Shown piece after piece: positions 1 to 4,791 of a stretch of 6,884 nucleotides of DNA. The stretch is from contig CAZXBB010000431.1 in the NCBI GenBank assembly GCA_964638815.1, positions 1 through 6,884 of the forward strand, read 5' to 3'. Origin of the DNA: CAZXBB01 sp964638815. Lineage in GTDB: Bacteria > Planctomycetota > Phycisphaerae > Phycisphaerales > SM1A02. Both the position numbers and the translations under genes were made by a program. The notes below the pieces were generated by a model that made no database searches, was not told the DNA's origin, and saw only the letters and a program-made list of their open reading frames with translations. Position 1 is the stretch's first letter; every line of letters begins with the position of its first letter.

Positions 1-839
1 GGCGGGCACTCGTTGGGCTCGCAGTCCGTACCGTCGCCGGAGTAGTTGCCGCCCTCGGAAATGCACTCGTTCTCCGTCACCACGGCGCACGAGCCGTCGT
101 CGAAGCAGCACGCGCCCTTCACCGGCGGACACGGGTTCGGAATGCAGGACGTGAAGTTGCCCTGGTAGTCGCCGCCCATCGTCTGGCAGTCGGCCTGGGT
201 CTCGATCGTGCAGACGCCGTCGAGACAGCACGCACCAGTCGGCGGTTCGCAGACCACGTCGGCGCAGGTCGTCCCGTCGCCCCTGTAGTCACCGCCCATG
301 ACGACGCACAGCGACTCGACGAGCACTGAGCACGAGCCGTTCGTGAAGCAGCACGCGCCCTTCACCGGCGGGCACACCACGTCGGCGCACGTCGTGAAGT
401 TGCCCTGGTAGTCGCCGCCCATCGCCTGGCAGTCAGCCTGCGTGCGAATCGAGCAGACGCCGTCGATGCAGCAGGCGCCCGTCGGAAGCTCGCACATCAC
501 GTCCACGCAGGTCGTGCCGTCGTCCTGGTAGATGCCGCCCATGATCGCGCACATCGCCTCGGTCAGCACGGCGCACGAGCCGTTCGCGAAGCAGCACGCG
601 CCCTTGAGCGGCGGACACGGATCGGGATCGCAGGGGACGTCGTTGCCCTGGTACTGCCCGCCCATCATCTGGCACTGTTCCTGCGTCAGCTCCTCGCACG
701 TGCCGTCGTCGAAGCAGCACGCTCCGATCTTACAGGGCGCCGTGGTGCAGTCGTCGTCGGGGAAGAACTCGCCGCCGCGCGACGCGCAATCCTCCGCCGT
801 GGTCAGGACGCACGTTCCGTCGTCGAGACAGCATGCGCC
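1..839 (-). repeat. Seven tandem six-cysteine (GACC) coding repeats
   Basis: In the minus-strand direction the units run 839-726, 725-603, 602-480, 479-360, 359-237, 236-117 and 116 to the edge. Each encodes G-A-C-C, then G-(S/T/V)-C, a cysteine about seven residues on, a GG-(D/E/N/Q/I)-(Y/F) step, and two closing cysteines. Unit lengths are 114, 123, 123, 120, 123 and 120 bases. Units 3, 5 and 7 (GACCF..GSC) alternate with 4 and 6 (GACC.DGVC, TQADCQ, GGDYQGNFT). The real period is therefore a 243-base pair of repeats, which points to duplication of a two-repeat unit. GACC-type repeats of this kind are known to me from planctomycete secreted proteins. Confidence 0.92.
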
Positions 840-1763
840 GCACGGGACCGTGTCGACGGTGACGTCGTCCTGGTCCATCGCCGAGCAGCCGGGGACTTCG
901 GTCTCGCCGGTCACCATGGCGTTGTTGGTCGTCATCGTGGTGATCGACCGCGTGCACTCGTAGATCCACGTCTCGCCTGGATCGAGCAGACCGTTCGCCG
1001 GGCTGTCGTCGCCGCCGACGAAGTCGGGGAACTCGCACGGCGCAGTGTCCGTGAGCTCGACACCGAGCGGCACGTTGCCGCCCGGGCTGGTCACGAAGTA
1101 GGTGTAGGTGACATCGTTGGGCTGGCCCTCGCAGAGGATCCGGCCGCCCGTGTCCACCGTTGTCTCGAGGTCGATCCGCGGGTGATAGATGGTGTTGTTG
1201 GCGAGGACGAGGATCTCGAGCGGCTCCTCGTCACAGCCGATCGTGTCCGGGTGGTCGCACAGGTCCCGCCACTCGACCACGCCGAAAGTCCGGAGCGGAT
1301 CGGGATCGTCGGGCTGGACGATGTAGCCGGTCACGCGGAAGGTCACCGCGCCGTCGATCGGCAACCCGGGGAGGCCGCTGAGAAAGCTGTTTGCGGGACC
1401 CAGGATGAAGGGCAGCGGGCCGCCCACCGTCGCGGTCGTATTGCCGACCACCTCGATGATCTCGAGGTCCAGCGGGTCCACGGGCACGCGCACCATGCCG
1501 CCGGCGGCGTCCACCAGCAGGAAGGCCTTCCGGATCTCGGTCGAGTCGCCGAAGCCATCATTATGACGGACGGTCATCGTGCCTTCGATCGACTCCCCCT
1601 CGCAAATCGGCTCGTCCAGGCCGATCGACAGCGCGATGCCGTGCTCCTCGCCGGTGGTCGCCTCGTGGGCGAGAGCCGGGAACACCGTGGTCATAGCAAG
1701 CGCCGCGGCGATGAGGAGGTTGCGGGCCGGGCAGGCGACGGAATTCGGGTAACGTGAGATCAT
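1..1763 (-). CDS. Secreted cysteine-repeat protein, 3' end beyond window
   Basis: The frame is open from an ATG at 1763 to the window edge: 587 complete codons and no stop, so the C-terminus is missing. The start has a strong ribosome site, GGAGGGG, four bases upstream. Residues 1-32 form a classical signal peptide (arginines at 4 and 14, core LLIAAALAM, cleavage after PALA). Residues 39-195 are an all-beta-looking module I cannot name. Residues 196-290 resemble DUF11/DUF7507 repeat domains (VTYTYFVT, GLLDPGETWIYEC). Residues 309-587 are seven repeats of 38-41 residues, each with six cysteines. Residues 40-302 are paralogous to the plus-strand gene at 4792, including seven matching cysteines (54, 169, 177, 211, 243, 270, 293). 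Export and disulfide-rich extracellular repeats are well supported. Adhesion or an envelope role is only inference, and no catalytic motif is visible. Confidence 0.9.
   Translation of the reverse strand, partial: MISRYPNSVACPARNLLIAAALAMTTVFPALAHEATTGEEHGIALSIGLDEPICEGESIEGTMTVRHNDGFGDSTEIRKAFLLVDAAGGMVRVPVDPLDLEIIEVVGNTTATVGGPLPFILGPANSFLSGLPGLPIDGAVTFRVTGYIVQPDDPDPLRTFGVVEWRDLCDHPDTIGCDEEPLEILVLANNTIYHPRIDLETTVDTGGRILCEGQPNDVTYTYFVTSPGGNVPLGVELTDTAPCEFPDFVGGDDSPANGLLDPGETWIYECTRSITTMTTNNAMVTGETEVPGCSAMDQDDVTVDTVPCGACCLDDGTCVLTTAEDCASRGGEFFPDDDCTTAPCKIGACCFDDGTCEELTQEQCQMMGGQYQGNDVPCDPDPCPPLKGACCFANGSCAVLTEAMCAIMGGIYQDDGTTCVDVMCELPTGACCIDGVCSIRTQADCQAMGGDYQGNFTTCADVVCPPVKGACCFTNGSCSVLVESLCVVMGGDYRGDGTTCADVVCEPPTGACCLDGVCTIETQADCQTMGGDYQGNFTSCIPNPCPPVKGACCFDDGSCAVVTENECISEGGNYSGDGTDCEPNECP
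858..1646 (-). repeat. Paralogous module, copy 1 (inverted relative to copy 2)
   Basis: This codes residues 40-302 of the left gene. It matches residues 164-423 of the right gene almost end to end, with only short gaps. Shared blocks include HGIA-x-SIGL, GNTTA-x-VGG, LSGLPG, DGAVTFR, DPDPLR, DLCD, LLDPGE and AMD-x-DD. By eye roughly half the positions are identical. Similarity starts directly after the signal peptide and stops just before the cysteine repeats, so the boundaries look like a mobile coding module. The function of its first 150 residues is unknown. Confidence 0.88.
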
Positions 1764-1767
1764 CGGA

Positions 1768-1774
1768 CCCCTCC
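1768..1774 (-). promoter_or_regulatory. Ribosome binding site of the left gene
   Basis: On the minus strand GGAGGGG lies four bases before the ATG at 1763. It fixes the start codon, which is also the first codon of a clean signal peptide. Confidence 0.75.
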
Positions 1775-1859
1775 ACGGGTGATGTTCGCGGCGGTCACCG
1801 GGGGACCGCATGGATGCTGGGAATCGCCCGGACTGCCGCGAGAGGCGGCCGGTGCAGGC

Positions 1860-1886
1860 AAAAGAAAAGGCAGCCCAAAGGCTGCC
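1860..1886 (-). terminator. Intrinsic terminator upstream of the left gene
   Basis: On the minus strand GGCAGCC, loop TTTG, GGCTGCC is followed by TTTTCTTTT. The stem is a perfect seven base pairs and the T-rich tail exists only in this direction. No credible gene on this strand ends here, so it most likely acts inside the left gene's leader or ends a small RNA. A CTGCC at 1914-1910 could pair with the first arm (1886-1882) as an anti-terminator. Confidence 0.7.
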
Positions 1887-2070
1887 AATGACACCGCTCC
1901 GGCCGGAACGGCAGGGGACGGATCCCGCGGTACAAGCGCAAGAGAGAGCCTGCGCCCGTGCTTTCAGTCGGCCCGTCATACGACGGCTTCTCCCCGCGAT
2001 CGCTGTCCCCGGACTCCCCCGGCGCGCCGCGCGCCAGACATGAGAGGAACCCGTCGGCAGAAGTGCCTCG

Positions 2071-2084
2071 GAGGCGATCGCCTC
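2071..2084. promoter_or_regulatory. Perfect 14-base palindrome, possible operator
   Basis: GAGGCGATCGCCTC is a perfect palindrome 7-20 bases downstream of the predicted minus-strand transcription start. It is flanked by TGCC (2064-2067) and GGCA (2091-2094), which extend the dyad imperfectly. The position suits a repressor site, though RNA folding is an equal possibility. Confidence 0.4.
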
Positions 2085-2097
2085 GTCCTAGGCAGTT

Positions 2098-2126
2098 ATC
2101 ATAAAGACACCGGCGACGAGCCACAA
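2098..2126 (-). promoter_or_regulatory. Predicted sigma-70-type promoter for the left gene
   Basis: On the minus strand, TTGTGG (2126-2121) is separated by exactly 17 bases from TATGAT (2103-2098), five of six matches to TATAAT. The -35 box is weak at three of six. Transcription would start near 2091 and run into the leader of the left gene. Planctomycete promoter consensus is not well known to me, so this rests on generic bacterial spacing. Confidence 0.45.
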
Positions 2127-2146
2127 CGGAAAACTAGTGCGGCTGT

Positions 2147-2189
2147 GCGGGAGGTTCCCTATCCGCGGGCAGGGAACTTAACCTGCCGC
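2147..2189. other. Long imperfect stem-loop in the divergent intergenic region
   Basis: The outer arms 2147-2155 and 2181-2189 (GCGGGAGGT / ACCTGCCGC) pair with one mismatch. The inner arms TCCCT (2156-2160) and AGGGA (2171-2175) pair perfectly around a ten-base loop, with ACTTA bulged on the right. It lies upstream of both divergent genes and could be an operator, or a leader element of the plus-strand gene. Confidence 0.4.
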
Positions 2190-2232
2190 ATCACCTGTCA
2201 GAAGCCGAACAGTTGGGTAAAACTGGGCAATC

Positions 2233-2274
2233 TGGGAAAAAGACGCGATTTCCCATGCCCGGGCACGATCGCGT
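2233..2274 (+). promoter_or_regulatory. Two overlapping, mutually exclusive stems before gene 2
   Basis: TGGGAAA (2233-2239) pairs with TTTCCCA (2249-2255). ACGCGAT (2243-2249) pairs with ATCGCGT (2268-2274) and encloses the palindrome TGCCCGGGCA (2256-2265). The two seven-base stems overlap at 2243-2255 and cannot both form. Together with the terminator-like hairpin about 55 bases downstream, this is the layout of an attenuator. No ligand class was recognised. Confidence 0.35.
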
Positions 2275-2327
2275 GGCAAGCTGTATTCTGGAATCAGCAC
2301 TCGAGGCATTGCAGAGTCAGTGGCAGA

Positions 2328-2357
2328 AGGCCGAGTTTCTAACCGGCCTCGTTTTTT
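2328..2357 (+). terminator. Attenuator-like terminator just before the gene 2 ribosome site
   Basis: AGGCCG (2328-2333) pairs with CGGCCT (2344-2349) around a ten-base loop, followed after CG by six T residues (2352-2357). The ribosome site of the plus-strand gene begins nine bases later. An outer pairing of GGCAG (2322-2326) with CTGCC (2360-2364) is also possible. The position suggests control of read-through rather than the end of an upstream gene, since none is visible on this strand. Confidence 0.45.
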
Positions 2358-2365
2358 GGCTGCCC

Positions 2366-2373
2366 GGAGGGAG
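2366..2373 (+). promoter_or_regulatory. Ribosome binding site favouring the ATG at 2384
   Basis: GGAGGGAG lies ten bases before the ATG at 2384, counting from its last GGAG. The competing ATG at 2462 has only a GGAG 13 bases away, and the TTG at 2213 has nothing convincing. Confidence 0.5.
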
Positions 2374-2383
2374 AAGCGACGAC

Positions 2384-4480
2384 ATGCACATGCCGACTCT
2401 TGATCGAATCGAGCGGGGGGACCACTCGACCGACCAGACGACCTGGAGCTCCACCCCCCTCATGCGTAACTCCTTTCAACGTCAGCGGCTGCGCCTTCCG
2501 GCGCCCGCGACTCTGGCCCTCCTCACGCTGGCGGCGACCGGTTCGACCCGCGGCGACTGGAGCGGCGGCATCGAGCTTCTCGCAAACGACGCGCGTCCCC
2601 ACGATGCCTACGGCACCGCCGTCTCGATCTCGGGAACGGCTGCGTGCTTCGGCGCGCCCGATCGCGACGAGGTCGGCAACGACAGCGGCGCCGTCTACGT
2701 CTGCCGCCTGGAGGGCGAGGACTGGAGCGAGGAGACCAAGCTCGTCCCGTCCAACGGCCGCGACGGCGATGCGTTCGGCTATTCGCTGTGCATCTCGGGC
2801 GACGTGATCGCGGTCGGGTCGCCGTGGAACGACACCATCGCGCCGGACGCGGGGGCCGTCTACATGTTCCGCCGCCTGCCTGACGGCACCTGGTACGAGG
2901 AAGCCGTGCTGCACGCGCCCGGCGGCGGCACGGGTGATCTCTTCGGGTACTCGGTTGCGGTCGAAGGCTCCACGGTCATGATCGGCGCGTACACCGCGGA
3001 CGACCGGGGGGCGTACTCGGGCGCGGCGTACGTGTTCGAGAAGGTCGGCGGCGCGTGGACCTACGACGCCAGGCTGCTCGCCTCGGACGGCGAGGCCGGC
3101 GACTTCTTCGGCGTTTCCGTGAGCCTGTCCGGCTCCCGCGCGGTGATCGGCGCCTACGGCGACGACGACCAGGCGGTGCACGGGGGCGCCGCGTACGTCT
3201 TCCGGAACGACCCGGGCGGCTGGGTCGAGGAAGCGAAGCTGACCGCGTCGGACGGTCTCGCAGGCGACGTCTTCGGTCGCAGCGTCGCGATCTCCGGCGA
3301 CGTCGTCATCGGCGGCGCGTGGATGCACGCAGCAAACGGCTCGCACGCCGGCGCGGCATACCTCTTCCGCCGCGAGGGATCGTCATGGGTCGAGGAGAAG
3401 AAGCTCCTGGCGTCGGACGGGGCGCCCTACGACCGATTCGGACGGAGCGTTTCGATCTCCGGCGGCATCGCCGTGGTCGGCGCCGCGCGGCACGACGGTA
3501 TCTACGAGGACACGGGCGGCGCGTACGTCTACCGCTTCACCGGTCTCGAGTGGGTCGAGGACCTGACGCTGTACGCTCCGGACCCCGCCCCGTGGGAGGA
3601 GTTCGGCGGCTCGGTCGACGTATCCGGCAACCGTGTGGTCGTCGGCGCCGCGCTCGTGGACCAGGCGGGCAGCGGCGCGGGCGCGTCGTACGCGTTCGTC
3701 GGCAGCACGTCGCACGACGACGACGGCGACGGCGTGATGAACGAATTCGACAACTGCCCGCAGCACGCGAATCCTGATCAGGCTGATTGCGACGGAGACG
3801 GCATCGGCGACGTGTGTGCGATCGCTTACGGATACAGTGACGACTGCAACGCCAACGGCCTGCCCGACGAGTGCGAGGCGGCGCCGTGGTACGACAGCGC
3901 GTCCGGCGCCATGTCGCCGATCGGTTTCGGCTCACCGCAGTCGCACGTGATCGGACAGGCCCCGGAGGCCGTCACGGACGTGACGCTCTCCTTCTTCGGC
4001 TCGGCTGACCTCAGCTCGACCTCCGAGTACATCGACGTCCGTCTGAACGGCACCGCGATCGGCCGGATCTTCCAGTCCGGCGCGACGGACTGCGCGGATC
4101 CGCCGAACGAGGCCGGGATCATCGTGCCGATGGACGTGTTCAACCAGGCGGTGAGCAGCAACGGCGAGGCCGTCATCGAGATGGTGCCGTCGGGCGGCGT
4201 GAGCCCCGGCTGGTGCGGCGGCGCGAACTACATCGAAGCCGTCGTCTCGTATCGCCGGCTCGGAAGCGACGCGAACGGCAACGGCGTGCCCGACGAGTGC
4301 GAAGACCCGACGTGTGACGGCGACCTCGACGGCAGCGGCGCGCTGGACTTCGCCGACGTCATGATGATCGTGGTGGGCTGGGGACCGTGCGACGCGTGCC
4401 CCGAGGACATCGATCGCGACGGCACGGTCGGGTTCAGCGACATCCTGTACGTGCTCGGCCACTGGGGCGCGTGCCGGTAG
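2384..4480 (+). CDS. Secreted FG-GAP propeller protein with TSP3 and dockerin-like C-terminus
   Basis: The product is 698 residues from the ATG at 2384. A 37-residue basic leader precedes the hydrophobic core (about 38-53) with cleavage near 53-57. The ATG at 2462 would give a shorter conventional signal peptide, so the start is uncertain. Residues 62-439 hold seven FG-GAP repeats of the FG-GAP_2 type (pattern D-G-x-x-GD-x-FG-x-SV-x-ISG, then GAAYVF), enough for one seven-bladed beta-propeller. Residues 445-478 are a thrombospondin type 3 calcium repeat (DDDGDGVMNEFDNCP, DGDGIGDVC). Residues 500-628 form an unnamed, probably beta-rich domain bracketed by two D-x-N-x-NG-x-PDECE motifs. Residues 644-697 resemble a type I dockerin with two calcium loops (DGDLDGSG, DIDRDG). 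Extracellular calcium-dependent binding or anchoring is likely; the partner is unknown. A terminator follows, so it appears monocistronic. Confidence 0.93.
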   Translation: MHMPTLDRIERGDHSTDQTTWSSTPLMRNSFQRQRLRLPAPATLALLTLAATGSTRGDWSGGIELLANDARPHDAYGTAVSISGTAACFGAPDRDEVGNDSGAVYVCRLEGEDWSEETKLVPSNGRDGDAFGYSLCISGDVIAVGSPWNDTIAPDAGAVYMFRRLPDGTWYEEAVLHAPGGGTGDLFGYSVAVEGSTVMIGAYTADDRGAYSGAAYVFEKVGGAWTYDARLLASDGEAGDFFGVSVSLSGSRAVIGAYGDDDQAVHGGAAYVFRNDPGGWVEEAKLTASDGLAGDVFGRSVAISGDVVIGGAWMHAANGSHAGAAYLFRREGSSWVEEKKLLASDGAPYDRFGRSVSISGGIAVVGAARHDGIYEDTGGAYVYRFTGLEWVEDLTLYAPDPAPWEEFGGSVDVSGNRVVVGAALVDQAGSGAGASYAFVGSTSHDDDGDGVMNEFDNCPQHANPDQADCDGDGIGDVCAIAYGYSDDCNANGLPDECEAAPWYDSASGAMSPIGFGSPQSHVIGQAPEAVTDVTLSFFGSADLSSTSEYIDVRLNGTAIGRIFQSGATDCADPPNEAGIIVPMDVFNQAVSSNGEAVIEMVPSGGVSPGWCGGANYIEAVVSYRRLGSDANGNGVPDECEDPTCDGDLDGSGALDFADVMMIVVGWGPCDACPEDIDRDGTVGFSDILYVLGHWGACR
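2567..3703 (+). other. Seven FG-GAP repeats (beta-propeller)
   Basis: This codes residues 62-439 in seven blades of about 50 residues beginning near 62, 117, 175, 230, 285, 340 and 395. Each has an acidic D-G-x-x-GD segment, F-G-x-S-V or similar, a glycine-rich turn, V-x-GA or V-x-GS, and G-A-x-Y-x-F followed by W-x-E-E. The count of seven suits a closed propeller like that of integrin alpha chains; the fold is inferred from the family. Confidence 0.85.
3716..3817 (+). other. Thrombospondin type 3 calcium-binding segment
   Basis: Residues 445-478 carry the acidic series D-D-D-G-D-G-V, the paired motif DNCP, then N-P-D-Q-A-D-C-D-G-D-G-I-G-D-V-C. Spacing and residues match the TSP3 family, which binds calcium through aspartates and holds short loops with disulfides. 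Confidence 0.85.
4313..4474 (+). other. Dockerin-like C-terminal calcium-loop pair
   Basis: Residues 644-697 contain two similar halves. The first is DGDLDGSGALDFADVMMIVVGWGPC; the second is DIDRDGTVGFSDILYVLGHWGAC. Each has an EF-hand-like acidic loop followed by a helix and a W-G-x-C end. Such tails are frequent in planctomycete secreted proteins. There is no evidence here for a matching cohesin or a cellulosome. Confidence 0.8.
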
Positions 4481-4513
4481 CGCGTCCGACCGCCAGGAGA
4501 CCGACCGACCGCG

Positions 4514-4545
4514 AACCCGCCCCCGAAAGGGGCGGGTTTCTCTTT
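4514..4545 (+). terminator. Intrinsic terminator of the FG-GAP gene
   Basis: A perfect ten-base stem (AACCCGCCCC, 4514-4523, with GGGGCGGGTT, 4529-4538) closes the loop CGAAA. It runs into the T-rich tail TTTCTCTTT, 34 bases after the TAG stop. This is the clearest terminator in the window. Confidence 0.93.
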
Positions 4546-4666
4546 GCGCTGCGCACACGTCTTGATTCCTGTGGATGACCTGTGCCCTGCGCAACCGCCC
4601 GTCCCGCGCAAAGCACCCGCCTTAACGGGCCCAGTTCCCATTTTTCGCGAACATTCCGTCGCGCGA

Positions 4667-4728
4667 TCCGGGATGTAAACCTTGCGATTCCCGGACCTTC
4701 TCAATATAAAGATGATTGAGGAAGTCCG
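4667..4728. promoter_or_regulatory. Two overlapping dyads covering the gene 3 promoter
   Basis: Dyad A is TCCGGGA (4667-4673) with TCCCGGA (4689-4695) and brackets the -35 box. Dyad B has arms 4692-4705 and 4715-4728, 14 positions with twelve Watson-Crick pairs, one G-T and one mismatch, and its nine-base centre holds most of the -10 box. The dyads share 4692-4695. Placement over the promoter favours operator sites for a dimeric regulator over an RNA structure, because most of dyad B lies upstream of the predicted start. Confidence 0.5.
4682..4710 (+). promoter_or_regulatory. Predicted sigma-70-type promoter of gene 3
   Basis: TTGCGA (4682-4687) and TATAAA (4705-4710) are exactly 17 bases apart. 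The -10 box matches the consensus at five of six positions and the -35 box at four of six. Transcription would begin near 4717, leaving a leader of about 75 bases before the ATG at 4792. Confidence 0.6.
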
Positions 4729-4778
4729 CAAACGCAATGCATTTCGAACGGGGGCCTGCAATGGACCGTCGAACATAT

Positions 4779-4784
4779 GAGGGG
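4779..4784 (+). promoter_or_regulatory. Ribosome binding site of gene 3
   Basis: GAGGGG lies seven bases before the ATG at 4792. An in-frame ATG at 4777 is possible, but it overlaps this site and has no good site of its own. Confidence 0.7.
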
Positions 4785-4791
4785 ATCGGGA

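Larger units (their letters stand above)
1764..2091 (-). promoter_or_regulatory. Long structured 5' leader, possible attenuator or small RNA
   Basis: If transcription starts near 2091, the left gene has a leader of about 330 bases containing an intrinsic terminator 97 bases before its start codon. A terminated RNA would be about 230 bases. Minus-strand stems include GGCGCG/CGCGCC (2035-2021), CCGTC/GACGG with a four-base loop (1986-1973), GCGCA/TGCGC near 1950-1930, and CCGTTCC/GGAGCGG around GGCC (1911-1894). The last stem is complete only in minus-strand RNA, where it uses a G-U pair; the plus strand would have an A-C mismatch. A long-range GGGGAC (2010-2005) can meet GTCCCC (1919-1914). 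I could not match it to a known riboswitch class. Confidence 0.4.
4481..4791. other. Intergenic region between genes 2 and 3
   Basis: These 311 bases hold the terminator of gene 2, then about 120 bases (4546-4666) in which I see only a weak CCCG/CGGG dyad, and then the promoter and dyads of gene 3. The part around 4630-4720 is more A+T-rich than the genes on either side, as expected for a promoter region. No credible gene is visible in it. Confidence 0.7.

Noticed and set aside
1..839. CRISPR-like regular spacing
   Set aside because: The 120-123-base periodicity is coding sequence for cysteine repeats in one uninterrupted frame, with diverged units and no spacer structure.
1182..1757. Plus-strand open frame of 191 codons
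   Set aside because: It is antisense to the N-terminal module of gene 1, whose frame is supported by paralogy, a signal peptide and a ribosome site.
2190..2330. Possible known riboswitch (cyclic-di-GMP, cobalamin, TPP) upstream of gene 2
   Set aside because: I looked for the conserved cores of these classes on both strands of the intergenic region and found no convincing match.
1779..2342. Plus-strand open frame of 187 codons in the divergent intergenic region, and shorter overlapping frames on both strands
   Set aside because: They cover the predicted promoter, dyads and terminator, lack convincing ribosome sites, and their products look like random translation with no signal peptide or motif.
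2339..3346. Minus-strand open frame of 335 codons
   Set aside because: It is antisense to the signal peptide and FG-GAP repeats of gene 2, and its own product shows no domain pattern, only echoes of the repeat on the other strand.
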